A stretch of DNA of 64,000 nucleotides from Dechloromonas sp. TW-R-39-2. Lineage in GTDB: Bacteria > Pseudomonadota > Gammaproteobacteria > Burkholderiales > Rhodocyclaceae. The notes beneath the pieces are model-generated. The model saw nothing but the letters and a program-made list of their open reading frames with translations. It had not been told where the DNA came from and made no database searches. Location: NCBI RefSeq assembly GCF_016864195.1, contig NZ_CP045202.1, positions 682,001-746,000 of the forward strand, in the 5' to 3' direction. Shown in pieces: positions 29,724 to 37,731 of this stretch. Position 1 is the first letter of the stretch. The number at the start of each line of letters is the position of its first letter. Position numbers and translations under genes: made by a program.

Positions 29724-30398
29724 TCAGTCCCCGAAGCTGCGCAGCCCTTCCAGGTCCAGTACATTGATGCCGCCGTATTCGCTGCGCACCAGGCCGGCAT
29801 CTTCCAGCACCTTGAGTGCCTGGTTGGCGCGCTGGCGTGAAACCCCCGCCAGGTAGCCCAGCTCTTCCTGGGAAATCTGTAGCAGCCGGTTGGTCCCGGG
29901 ATAAAGCACCGGATTGAACAAGGCGGCGAGACCGCGGGCAATCCGCGCATCGGTATCGAGCATGCGCTCGTTTTCGATCATCCCGATGAATTGCCCAAGG
30001 CGTTCGTTCAACTGGGCAATCATGTAGCGGTTGAAGGGAATGCTGTGATCGAGCAGCCAGTTGAACGTGTTGCGGTTCATGAAGGCAACGCGGGTCTCGC
30101 GCAGCGCCATCACATCGTAGCGGCGCGGTTCCTTCTTGAGCATCGAGCCTTCGCCGATCCAGGCGCCGGTGCTGATGCCTGTCAGCGATGTGGTTTTTCC
30201 CGTCGTCCAGTGGCTGGCCATCTTGCCCAGGCCATCGATGATGCCCATCCAGTATTCAACCGGCTCGCCTTTCATGCAGATGAAGGCGCCTGCGGCAAAG
30301 GTTCGCTCGGTTGTTCCGCTCAATGCCTTGAGCATTTCCTCTTCGGTCAGCGCCTGGCCCCAAAGGGAGGTGCGCAGCAGTTCCTCTGCGGTTTTCAA
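29724..30398 (-). CDS. Crp/Fnr family transcriptional regulator
   Basis: A 224 aa regulator with an N-terminal cyclic-nucleotide-binding-like beta roll (about 20-130; GEGSMLKKEPRRYDVMAL recalls the phosphate-binding cassette GExxxL..RR) and a C-terminal winged helix-turn-helix (about 165-220; ISQEELGYLAGVSRQRANQALKVLEDAGLV). There is no Fnr-like Cys cluster, so cAMP or another small effector is more likely than oxygen. The start TTG 30398 is chosen because AGGAAA lies just upstream and a perfect TATAAT lies further upstream (30429-30434); a TTG at 30449 would lie before that promoter. It is divergent from the acyl-CoA ligase/transport cluster, which it may control. Confidence 0.85.
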   Translation of the reverse strand: MKTAEELLRTSLWGQALTEEEMLKALSGTTERTFAAGAFICMKGEPVEYWMGIIDGLGKMASHWTTGKTTSLTGISTGAWIGEGSMLKKEPRRYDVMALRETRVAFMNRNTFNWLLDHSIPFNRYMIAQLNERLGQFIGMIENERMLDTDARIARGLAALFNPVLYPGTNRLLQISQEELGYLAGVSRQRANQALKVLEDAGLVRSEYGGINVLDLEGLRSFGD

Positions 30399-30428
30399 TT
30401 TATTTCCTGGATTGTCTGCCGGACGACA

Positions 30429-30467
30429 ATTATAAGCCTGGGCGAACAATAAACTCTGTTACAACAG
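30429..30467 (-). promoter_or_regulatory. Promoter with activator-like palindrome upstream of the Crp-family gene
   Basis: On the minus strand there is a perfect TATAAT (30434 to 30429) and, centred about 40 bases upstream of the predicted start of transcription, the inverted repeat CTGTT-GT-AACAG (30456-30467). No -35 box matches consensus. This is the geometry of a class II Crp/Fnr-type activated promoter. Confidence 0.5.
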
Positions 30468-30496
30468 TGACTCATTGCCTGTGCTGCACTGCAAGG

Positions 30497-30525
30497 TTTA
30501 CGCGGCGTTCGGCAATGGACACAAT
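30497..30525 (+). promoter_or_regulatory. Candidate promoter of the acyl-CoA ligase/liv cluster
   Basis: TTTACG (30497-30502) and CACAAT (30520-30525) with a 17-base spacer, about 60 bases before the ligase start. Both boxes are imperfect. Confidence 0.35.
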
Positions 30526-30583
30526 GCATCAAACGAACGTTAGACCGCGTACCTAAAAGCGCGGCAATGAGGAGACTAAGGAA

Positions 30584-32551
30584 ATGCCAGAGCAGGCGAA
30601 TTTTTCGTCGCTGGATGGGTTGCACACCTTTCCGCGACTGCTTTTCCATCACGCCCGTACGCGTCCGAATGCCCCGGCCATGCGCGAGAAATATCTCGGC
30701 ATCTGGCAGACGTGGACGTGGTCCGAAGTTGGCGAGCGCGTGCGCGCCCTGGCCTGCGGCCTTGCCGCACTCGGCTTCAAGCGTGGCGATAATCTGGCCA
30801 TCATCGGCGATAACCGCCCGCATCTTTACATGATGATGACGGCTGCCCAGTGCCTGGGCGGCGTTCCGGTGCCGCTGTATCAGGATGCCGTGGCTAATGA
30901 AATGCTGTTCGTGCTGCAGGATGCATCGATCCGCTTTGCCATCGTAGAAGACCAGGAGCAGGTCGACAAGCTGCTTGAGGTCAAGGAGCAGATCGGGGCG
31001 CTCGAACACATTCTGTATGACGATCCGCGCGGCATGCGGCATTACACCCAGCCTTTCCTGCACGACATCCACGAGCTGATGGAAATGGGCCGGATTCACG
31101 ACCGCAATCACCCGGACTTTCTCAATGCCGAGGTCGAGCAGGGGCATTTCGACGATGTTTCGGTGATGTTGTACACCTCGGGCACGACCGGCAAGCCGAA
31201 AGGCGTCTGCCAGACCCATGCTGCCTTTATCGCGGCAGCCCAGGGCGGTGTCGCGGTCGACAACATGCAGGCCGACGGTGACATCCTCTGCTACCTGCCG
31301 ATGGCCTGGGTGGGCGATCACCTGTTCTCCTATGCCCAGGCGCTGGTCGCCGGTTTCACGATCAATTGCCCGGAGTCCGGCGATACGGTGATGAGTGATC
31401 TGCGTGAAATCGGGCCGACTTACTACTTTGCCCCACCGCGCGTTTTTGAAAGCCTGCTGACTTCGGTAATGATCCGGATGGAAGACGCCGGCAAGCTGAA
31501 GCAGAAGGTTTTTCATCATTTCATGGCTGTTGCCAAACGGTGCGGCACGGATATTCTCGATGGCAAGCCGGTTGGCCTCGGTGATCGCATGCAGTATTGG
31601 CTGGGCAACCTGCTGATTTATGGTCCCCTGCGCAATGTGCTCGGTTTGAGCCGGGTGCGCGTCGCCTATACGGCCGGTGCCGCGATCGGGCCGGAGCTGT
31701 TCAAGTTCTATCGCTCGATGGGCATCAACCTCAAGCAGTTCTATGGCCAGACCGAAACCTGTGCCTATGTCTGCATGCAGCCGGATGGTGCAATCAAGTT
31801 CGATTCCGTCGGTCAACCTGCGCCAGGCGTCGAAATCAAGATCGCCGACAACGGCGAAGTGCTGGTCAAGGGGCCGATGCTGCTCAAGGAATACTACAAG
31901 CGCCCGGATGCGACGGCCGAAACGATCAATGCCGACGGCTGGTTCATGACCGGCGATGCCGGCTTCCTCGACGAAGACGGTCACCTCAAGATCATCGACC
32001 GCGCCAAGGACGTCGGCAAGCTGTCGAACGGCGCGATGTTCGCGCCCAACTACATCGAGAACAAACTCAAGTTCTTCCAGCACATCAAGGAAGTGGTCTG
32101 TTTCGGCCACGACCGCGACATGGTGACGGCCTTCGTCAATATCGACGTCGGTGCGGTCGGCAACTGGGCCGAGCGGCGCGGCATTTCCTATGCCGGTTAC
32201 GCCGATCTGGCCGGCAAGCCGGAAGTCCTTGAGCTGATCCGCGAATGTATCGAACAGATCAACGAAGGGCTGGTGCACGACACGATGGTGGCCGATTCCC
32301 AGATCCATCGCTTCCTGGTACTGCACAAGGAACTCGATCCGGACGACGACGAACTGACCCGGACGCGCAAGGTACGACGCAATTTCGTCGCCGAAAAATA
32401 CAAGGTGCTGATCGACGCGCTCTATGGCGGCAAGTCAAACCAGTTCATTGAAACCGAGGTCAAGTTCGAGGATGGCCGGCGCGGCAAGATTTCTGCCGAC
32501 CTCCGGATCATCGACGTCAAGACCTTCCCGATCGTGAAAAAGGCTGCCTGA
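30584..32551 (+). CDS. Long-chain acyl-CoA synthetase (AMP-forming)
   Basis: A 655 aa AMP-forming ligase of the long-chain/FAA1-like class. The phosphate loop is MLYTSGTTGKPKGV (about residues 196-209), the linker motif is NADGWFMTGDAGFLDEDGHLKIIDR (about 450-475), and the C-terminal region has the RTRKVRRNFVAEKY segment of this class. It probably activates a fatty or aryl-alkanoic acid taken up by the transporter behind it: the livG-type gene starts 2 bases after its stop. An AGGAGACTAAGGAA ribosome region precedes the ATG. The specific acid is unknown. Confidence 0.9.
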   Translation: MPEQANFSSLDGLHTFPRLLFHHARTRPNAPAMREKYLGIWQTWTWSEVGERVRALACGLAALGFKRGDNLAIIGDNRPHLYMMMTAAQCLGGVPVPLYQDAVANEMLFVLQDASIRFAIVEDQEQVDKLLEVKEQIGALEHILYDDPRGMRHYTQPFLHDIHELMEMGRIHDRNHPDFLNAEVEQGHFDDVSVMLYTSGTTGKPKGVCQTHAAFIAAAQGGVAVDNMQADGDILCYLPMAWVGDHLFSYAQALVAGFTINCPESGDTVMSDLREIGPTYYFAPPRVFESLLTSVMIRMEDAGKLKQKVFHHFMAVAKRCGTDILDGKPVGLGDRMQYWLGNLLIYGPLRNVLGLSRVRVAYTAGAAIGPELFKFYRSMGINLKQFYGQTETCAYVCMQPDGAIKFDSVGQPAPGVEIKIADNGEVLVKGPMLLKEYYKRPDATAETINADGWFMTGDAGFLDEDGHLKIIDRAKDVGKLSNGAMFAPNYIENKLKFFQHIKEVVCFGHDRDMVTAFVNIDVGAVGNWAERRGISYAGYADLAGKPEVLELIRECIEQINEGLVHDTMVADSQIHRFLVLHKELDPDDDELTRTRKVRRNFVAEKYKVLIDALYGGKSNQFIETEVKFEDGRRGKISADLRIIDVKTFPIVKKAA

Positions 32552-32552
32552 C

Positions 32553-33335
32553 ATGTCCAAGAAAATAGGCGACGTCATTCTCGACTTGCAAAACATTTCC
32601 CTGCGCTTCGGCGGCGTCAAGGCGCTGACCGATATTTCCTTCAATGTCCGCCAGCACGAAATCCGCGCCATCATCGGCCCGAACGGCGCCGGCAAGAGCT
32701 CGATGCTCAATGTCATCAACGGGGTTTACCACCCGCAGGACGGCAAGATTTTCTGGCACGGCAAGGAGCGCCAGAAAATGGAGCCGCATATGGCGGCGCA
32801 GCAGAACATTGCCCGGACCTTCCAGAACATCGCGCTGTTCAAGGGCATGAGCGTGCTCGACAACATCATGACCGGGCGCATCACCAAGATGAAGGCCAAC
32901 TTCATCGAACATGCGCTGTGGTTCGGCCGGGCCAAGAACGAAGAGCTGGAACATCGCAAGAAGGTCGAGGAAGTGATCGACTTCCTCGAAATCCAGCACA
33001 TCCGCAAGACACCGGTCGGTCGACTGCCCTACGGCCTGCAAAAGCGCGTCGAACTCGGTCGTGCGCTGGCTGCCGAGCCGTCGATGTTGCTGCTCGATGA
33101 GCCGATGGCCGGCATGAATGTCGAAGAAAAGCAGGACATGTGCCGCTTCATTCTCGATGTGAATGACCAGTTCGGGACAACGATCGTGCTGATCGAACAC
33201 GACATGGGCGTCGTCATGGATATTTCCGACCGCGTCGTGGTGCTCGATTACGGCAAGAAGATCGGCGATGGCGTGCCGGATGATGTCAAAAATAATGAAG
33301 AAGTGATCAAAGCCTATCTGGGCGCTGGTCACTAA
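32553..33335 (+). CDS. Branched-chain/aromatic acid-type ABC transporter ATP-binding protein (LivG-like)
   Basis: A 260 aa ATPase of the LivG class. It shows Walker A GPNGAGKSS (about residues 42-50), a family-specific NIARTFQNIALFKGMSVLDN Q-loop region, the signature LPYGLQKRVELGRAL, Walker B SMLLLDEPMAGMN, and VLIEHDMGVVMDISDRVVVLDYG. The signature is YGLQK rather than SGGQ, as is common in LivG proteins. It is embedded between a ligase and a permease in the first liv-type cluster, where the order G-H-M-K-F differs from the second cluster (K-H-M-G-F). Confidence 0.93.
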   Translation: MSKKIGDVILDLQNISLRFGGVKALTDISFNVRQHEIRAIIGPNGAGKSSMLNVINGVYHPQDGKIFWHGKERQKMEPHMAAQQNIARTFQNIALFKGMSVLDNIMTGRITKMKANFIEHALWFGRAKNEELEHRKKVEEVIDFLEIQHIRKTPVGRLPYGLQKRVELGRALAAEPSMLLLDEPMAGMNVEEKQDMCRFILDVNDQFGTTIVLIEHDMGVVMDISDRVVVLDYGKKIGDGVPDDVKNNEEVIKAYLGAGH

Positions 33336-33347
33336 GGAGACGGGGAC

Positions 33348-34262
33348 ATGAATTTCTTTTTCGAAGTCCTGATCGGCGGCCTGCTTTCGGGGGTGATGTA
33401 TGCCCTCGTTGCGCTGGGTTTTGTGATGATCTACAAGGCATCCGGGGTATTCAATTTTGCCCAGGGGGCGATGGTTTACCTGGCCGCGCTGTCGGTCGTC
33501 GGCTGTATGGAAAAGGGCGCGCCGCTCTGGTTGGCGATTATCCTGGCCTTTGTCGTGATGACGCTGTTCGGTATCGCCACGGAAAAATACGTACTGCGCA
33601 AGCTGGTCAATCAGCCGCCGATCGCCTTGTTCATGGCGACCATCGGCCTGGCCTTCTTCATTGAAGGTCTGGCCCCGATGATTTTCGGCAGCGAGCCGCG
33701 GGCGCTGGATCTCGGTATCGTCGATGAGCCGATTCCCTGGGTGATGGACAACTGGAACATGGTCATTTCCAAGTTCGACCTGGTGGCTTCCGGTGTCGGT
33801 GCCATCCTGGTCGCCACGCTGGCCCTGTTTTTCCAATACACCCGTGTTGGCCGTGCCTTGCGCGCTGTGGCGGACGATCACCAGGCCGCACTGTCGATCG
33901 GTATTCCATTGCAGAACATCTGGGCGATTGTCTGGGGTGTGGCCGGGTTCGTCGCGCTGGTTGCCGGCATGATGTGGGGGGCGCGTAACGGTGTGCAGTT
34001 TGCGCTCACTTTCACGGCATTGAAGGCTTTGCCGGTTCTGATTCTCGGGGGATTCACCTCGGTACCGGGGGCGATCGTCGGTGGCCTGATCATCGGTGCC
34101 TCGGAGAAACTGGCTGAAATCTACATTCCGCCGGTCATGCAGGATTTGTTCGGTGGCAATTTCGGTGGCATCGAGGGTTGGTTCCCTTACGTGCTGGCCT
34201 TGCTGTTCCTTCTCGTCAGGCCGGAAGGCTTGTTCGGCGAGAAACACATCGACCGCGTGTAA
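33348..34262 (+). CDS. Branched-chain/aromatic acid-type ABC transporter permease (LivH-like)
   Basis: A 304 aa inner-membrane permease with about eight spans. It has the LivH opening LLSGVMYALVALGFVMIYKASGVFNFAQGAMVYLAA and the C-terminal EAA-like region LGGFTSVPGAIVGGLIIGASEKLAEIY. A GGAG ribosome site follows the livG stop. It pairs with the next permease to form the membrane channel. Confidence 0.93.
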   Translation: MNFFFEVLIGGLLSGVMYALVALGFVMIYKASGVFNFAQGAMVYLAALSVVGCMEKGAPLWLAIILAFVVMTLFGIATEKYVLRKLVNQPPIALFMATIGLAFFIEGLAPMIFGSEPRALDLGIVDEPIPWVMDNWNMVISKFDLVASGVGAILVATLALFFQYTRVGRALRAVADDHQAALSIGIPLQNIWAIVWGVAGFVALVAGMMWGARNGVQFALTFTALKALPVLILGGFTSVPGAIVGGLIIGASEKLAEIYIPPVMQDLFGGNFGGIEGWFPYVLALLFLLVRPEGLFGEKHIDRV

Positions 34263-34276
34263 GAGAGGATAAAAAC

Positions 34277-35353
34277 ATGCTTTATCGTGAAGCCGGTCAG
34301 TTCAAGACGACCTATGCTGCCGACCAGCAGCTCTTTCCCATCCGCCAGGATCGCATCGGGGTGATCGCCCTGCTGTTCGTCGCTTTCATCGGCGTGCCGC
34401 TGTTTGCCAGCGAATACTGGTTCTCGGCCATCCTGATTCCTTTCCTGATTTTTTCGCTGGCCGCACTGGGCCTGAATATCCTGACCGGCTATGCCGGCCA
34501 GTTGTCACTCGGTTCGGCTGCTTTCATGGCGGTCGGGGCGTATGCCGCGTACAACTTCCAGTTGCGCATCGAAGGCATTCCGCTGATCGTTTCCTTCATC
34601 TGTGGCGGGTTGACCGCAGCAGGGGTCGGTATCCTGTTCGGTTTGCCCAGTTTGCGCATCAAGGGCTTCTACTTGGCCGTCGCGACGCTGGCGGCGCAAT
34701 TTTTCATCGTCTGGTGCTTGACCAAGTTTCCCTGGTTGTCGAACAACTCGTCGTCCGGCGTGATCTCGACCCAGAAACTGATCATCTTCGGCCACGAACT
34801 GACCACGCCGACCGAGAAGTACCTGCTTGTCCTGTCGATCGTCGTTTTCCTGGCCCTGGCGGCCAAGAACATGGTGCGCTCGACAACCGGCCGGGCCTGG
34901 ATGGCGGTACGCGACATGGACGTGGCGGCTTCGGTCATCGGTATCCGCCTGATGCCGACCAAGCTGCTCGCCTTCGCCGTCAGTTCCTTCTACTGCGGTG
35001 TGGCCGGTGCGTTGTACGCCTTCTGTTACCTTGGCTCGGTCGAGCCGGATGGTTTCTCGCTCGAAATGTCGTTCAAGATCCTGTTCATGATCATCATCGG
35101 CGGTGTCGGTTCGATCATGGGCAGCTTCCTCGGTGCAGCTTTCATTCTGCTGCTCCCGGTCTTCCTTGATATTGCCTTGCCGTTCCTGGCCGGATTGTTC
35201 GGCCTGCCGTTTTCCAGCGCTACCGTGTCGCACATCCAGATTACGGTGTTCGGTGCGCTGATCATGTTCTTCCTGATCGTCGAGCCGCACGGGTTGGCCC
35301 GTCTGTGGCAAATCGCCAAGGAGAAACTGCGTCTGTGGCCGTTCCCGCACTGA
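34277..35353 (+). CDS. Branched-chain/aromatic acid-type ABC transporter permease (LivM-like)
   Basis: A 358 aa permease, the LivM partner. Typical runs include LAALGLNILTGYAGQLSLGSAAFMAVGAYAA and GVAGALYAFCYLGSVEPDGFSLEMSFKILFMIIIGGVGSIMGSFLGAAFI. The start at ATG 34277 is chosen because an AGAGAGGATAAAA region precedes it; the frame extends upstream within livH, but that part is not LivM-like. Confidence 0.92.
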   Translation: MLYREAGQFKTTYAADQQLFPIRQDRIGVIALLFVAFIGVPLFASEYWFSAILIPFLIFSLAALGLNILTGYAGQLSLGSAAFMAVGAYAAYNFQLRIEGIPLIVSFICGGLTAAGVGILFGLPSLRIKGFYLAVATLAAQFFIVWCLTKFPWLSNNSSSGVISTQKLIIFGHELTTPTEKYLLVLSIVVFLALAAKNMVRSTTGRAWMAVRDMDVAASVIGIRLMPTKLLAFAVSSFYCGVAGALYAFCYLGSVEPDGFSLEMSFKILFMIIIGGVGSIMGSFLGAAFILLLPVFLDIALPFLAGLFGLPFSSATVSHIQITVFGALIMFFLIVEPHGLARLWQIAKEKLRLWPFPH

Positions 35354-35398
35354 TACGTGTCCGGAATTGGTGTTTTTCATAAAAAAGAGGAGACATAA

Positions 35399-36721
35399 AT
35401 GATCAAAAGCTTCAAGCCCGCCCTGACCGCGATTGCGGTATCCCTGGCCATGCTGTCGCAGTCTGCTGTGGCCGCAGAAGAGCAGTTCTTTCCGACGATC
35501 AGCTATCGCGTTGGTCCTTATGGTGCGAATGGCCAGTCTTTCTACGGTGGCTTCATCGACTACCTGAATTACATCAACATCAAGGAAAAGGGCGTCAATG
35601 GCGTCCAGCTGACCTCCGAAGAGTGCGAAACCGAGTACAACAACGCCAAGGGCGTCGAGTGCTACGAGCGTCTGAAGTCCAAGGCCAAGGTTTCCTCCGG
35701 TCCGATCCACACGATGTCTACCGGCATTTCCTATGCGCTGATCGAGAAGTCGGCCCAGGACAAGTTGCCGCTGGCGATGATGGGCTATGGCCGGACCGAT
35801 GCGGTCGACGGCTCGGTATTTCCGTATGCCTTCCCGCTGGTGACGACTTATCAGATGCAGGCGTCTGCCATCGTCAAGTTCATCAAGGAAAAGAACGGCG
35901 GCAATCTGGCCGGCAAGAAGATCGTCTATCTCTATCACGACTCGGCCTATGGCAAGGAAGCCATCATTGCCCTGCAGGCCGAAGCCGGTCTGAACAAATT
36001 TGAACTGGTCCAGATTCCGGTCGCTCATCCGGGTAACGAGCAAGGTGCCCAGTGGCTCAAAATTCGCCAGGAAAAGCCGGATTACGTGATTTTCTGGGGC
36101 TGGGGGGTGATGAACCAGACCGCACTGAAGGCTGCCCAGAAGGTTGGTTATCCGCGTGAAAAGATGATCGGTTCGTGGTGGACCGGTTCCGAAGAGGATG
36201 TCGTGCCAGCGGGTGATGCCGCCAAGGGTTACATGGCAGCCACCTGGAATGTGGCCGGCAAGGATGTGCCGGTCATCGCCGACATCGAAAAGGTGGTCTA
36301 TGGCGCCGGCAAGGGCAACCTGCAGGACAAGGCCAAGATCGGCACCATCCTTTACAACCGTGGTGTTTCGGCTGCCGTGCTGTCGGTCGAGTCGATCCGC
36401 AAGGCGCAGGAAAAGTATGGCAAGGGCAAAGCGATGACCGGTGAGCAGGTGCGCTGGGCGCTGGAAAACCTGAACATTACCGAAGCCCGCCTGAAGACGC
36501 TGGGTGCGACCAACCTGCTGCCGGAAATCAAGACTTCCTGCGATAACCACGAAGGTTCCGGCAAGGTGAAGATTCAGCAGTGGGACGGTGCCAAGTGGGT
36601 TTCTGCCTCTGACTGGATCGAAGGTAACAAGGCATTGATCCACCCGCTCTTCCAGGCCTCTGCCAAGCAGTACGCCAAGGAAAAGGGCATCACGCCGCGC
36701 GATTGCTCCAAGGAAAAGTAA
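35399..36721 (+). CDS. ABC transporter substrate-binding protein (LivK-like, aromatic/acid cluster)
   Basis: A 440 aa periplasmic binding protein with a normal signal peptide (MIKSFKPALTAIAVSLAMLSQSAVAA). The type I two-lobe fold is suggested by IKFIKEKNGGNLAGKKIVYLYHDSAYGKEAIIALQAEAG and AQWLKIRQEKPDYVIFWGWGVMNQTALKAAQKVGYP. It is larger than LivK (about 370 aa) and begins directly with FFPTISYRVGPYGANGQSFYGGFIDYLNYINIKEKGVNG split over residues 30-70, a form found with ligase-linked transporters. GAGGAG precedes the ATG. A strong hairpin follows the gene. The ligand is probably an aromatic or other carboxylic acid rather than leucine; this is inferred from the flanking CoA ligases. Confidence 0.88.
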   Translation: MIKSFKPALTAIAVSLAMLSQSAVAAEEQFFPTISYRVGPYGANGQSFYGGFIDYLNYINIKEKGVNGVQLTSEECETEYNNAKGVECYERLKSKAKVSSGPIHTMSTGISYALIEKSAQDKLPLAMMGYGRTDAVDGSVFPYAFPLVTTYQMQASAIVKFIKEKNGGNLAGKKIVYLYHDSAYGKEAIIALQAEAGLNKFELVQIPVAHPGNEQGAQWLKIRQEKPDYVIFWGWGVMNQTALKAAQKVGYPREKMIGSWWTGSEEDVVPAGDAAKGYMAATWNVAGKDVPVIADIEKVVYGAGKGNLQDKAKIGTILYNRGVSAAVLSVESIRKAQEKYGKGKAMTGEQVRWALENLNITEARLKTLGATNLLPEIKTSCDNHEGSGKVKIQQWDGAKWVSASDWIEGNKALIHPLFQASAKQYAKEKGITPRDCSKEK

Positions 36722-36734
36722 GAAGCCACAGCGC

Positions 36735-36762
36735 AGGAACGGGAAGGTGACTTCCTGTTCCT
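36735..36762 (+). other. 12-bp hairpin with GTGA tetraloop after the binding-protein gene
   Basis: Arms at 36735-36746 and 36751-36762 pair over 12 bp with a single G-T wobble, closed by GTGA, a GNRA tetraloop. There is no U-run. It lies between the binding-protein gene and the livF-type gene. Confidence 0.75.
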
Positions 36763-36790
36763 TGCCGCCGGCCATTCTTCAGGAACAGCT

Positions 36791-37621
36791 ATGAGTACAC
36801 AAACTGCCGCTGCTGCGGTCGACCACTATCTGAGCATCAATAACATCGAGGTCATCTACGACCACGTGATTCTGGTGCTCAAGGGCGTTTCGCTCAACGT
36901 CCCCAAGGGCAAGATCGTTGCCCTGCTGGGCGCCAACGGGGCGGGTAAATCGACCACGCTGAAAGCCATTTCGAACCTGCTGCATGCCGAACGCGGCGAT
37001 GTCACCAAGGGTTCGGTCGAATACAAGGGCGAGCGCATCGACCAGCTGACGCCGAACGAGCTGGTCAAGCGCGGCGTCATCCAGGTCATGGAGGGCCGGC
37101 ATTGTTTCGGTCACCTGACCATCGAGGAAAACCTGCTGACCGGTGCCTATACGCGCTCGATCTCGCGTGCCGAGCTGAAGGACAGTCTCGACAAGGTTTA
37201 TCACTATTTCCCGCGTCTCAAGACACGGCGCACTTCGCAGGCCGGCTATACCTCCGGCGGCGAGCAGCAGATGTGCGCCATTGGCCGGGCCTTGATGGCC
37301 AAGCCGGAAATGATCCTGCTTGACGAACCATCGATGGGCCTGGCACCACAGATCGTCGAGGAAATCTTCGAGATCGTCAAAGACCTGAATTCCCGCGAGA
37401 ACGTTAGTTTCTTGCTGGCCGAACAGAACACCATGGTCGCGCTGAAATATGCCGATTTTGGCTACATCCTTGAAAACGGCCGGGTCGTGATGGAAGGCGA
37501 GGCCGAGGATCTGCGGACCAACGAGGACGTCAAGGAGTTCTATTTGGGGCTGAGTTCGGCCGGGCGGAAATCCTTCAAGGACGTCAAACACTACAGACGT
37601 CGCAAACGCTGGCTGTCGTAA
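36791..37621 (+). CDS. Branched-chain/aromatic acid-type ABC transporter ATP-binding protein (LivF-like)
   Basis: A 276 aa ATPase of the LivF class. Walker A is GANGAGKST (about residues 48-56), followed by QVMEGRHCFGHLTIEENLLTG, the signature TSGGEQQMCAIGRALM, Walker B MILLDEPSMGLAPQ, and LLAEQNTMVAL. It is longer than usual LivF (about 235 aa): a basic tail (SFKDVKHYRRRKRWLS) follows the usual end FYLGL. The N terminus (STQTAAAAVDHYL) is partly encoded by the half palindrome TGCTGCGGTCGAC at 36811-36823. Confidence 0.92.
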   Translation: MSTQTAAAAVDHYLSINNIEVIYDHVILVLKGVSLNVPKGKIVALLGANGAGKSTTLKAISNLLHAERGDVTKGSVEYKGERIDQLTPNELVKRGVIQVMEGRHCFGHLTIEENLLTGAYTRSISRAELKDSLDKVYHYFPRLKTRRTSQAGYTSGGEQQMCAIGRALMAKPEMILLDEPSMGLAPQIVEEIFEIVKDLNSRENVSFLLAEQNTMVALKYADFGYILENGRVVMEGEAEDLRTNEDVKEFYLGLSSAGRKSFKDVKHYRRRKRWLS

Positions 37622-37651
37622 TGGCAGTGCGCCGCGCATGGCGGCGTTGTC

Positions 37652-37686
37652 GGCGAGCTTGTTGGCAGGAGCCAACGGTGCTCGCC
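37652..37686 (+). other. Long hairpin between livF-type and paaK-like genes
   Basis: GGCGAGC (37652-37658) pairs with GCTCGCC (37680-37686), and inside it GTTGGC (37661-37666) pairs with GCCAAC (37671-37676) around AGGA. There is no U-run, so it may be a processing or stabilising structure rather than a full terminator. Confidence 0.55.
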
Positions 37687-37731
37687 TCCGCCTTGCCCTG
37701 AGCGGCTACTTTGCCATTCCGGGAGGTGCAA

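Noticed and set aside
30395..32326. A 643-codon open frame opposite the acyl-CoA ligase at 30584
   Set aside because: The plus-strand ligase has all catalytic motifs; the opposite frame shows none and has no plausible ribosome site.
32517..36775. Long open frames opposite the first liv-type cluster
   Set aside because: Each is the antisense shadow of a permease, ATPase or binding-protein gene with clear motifs.
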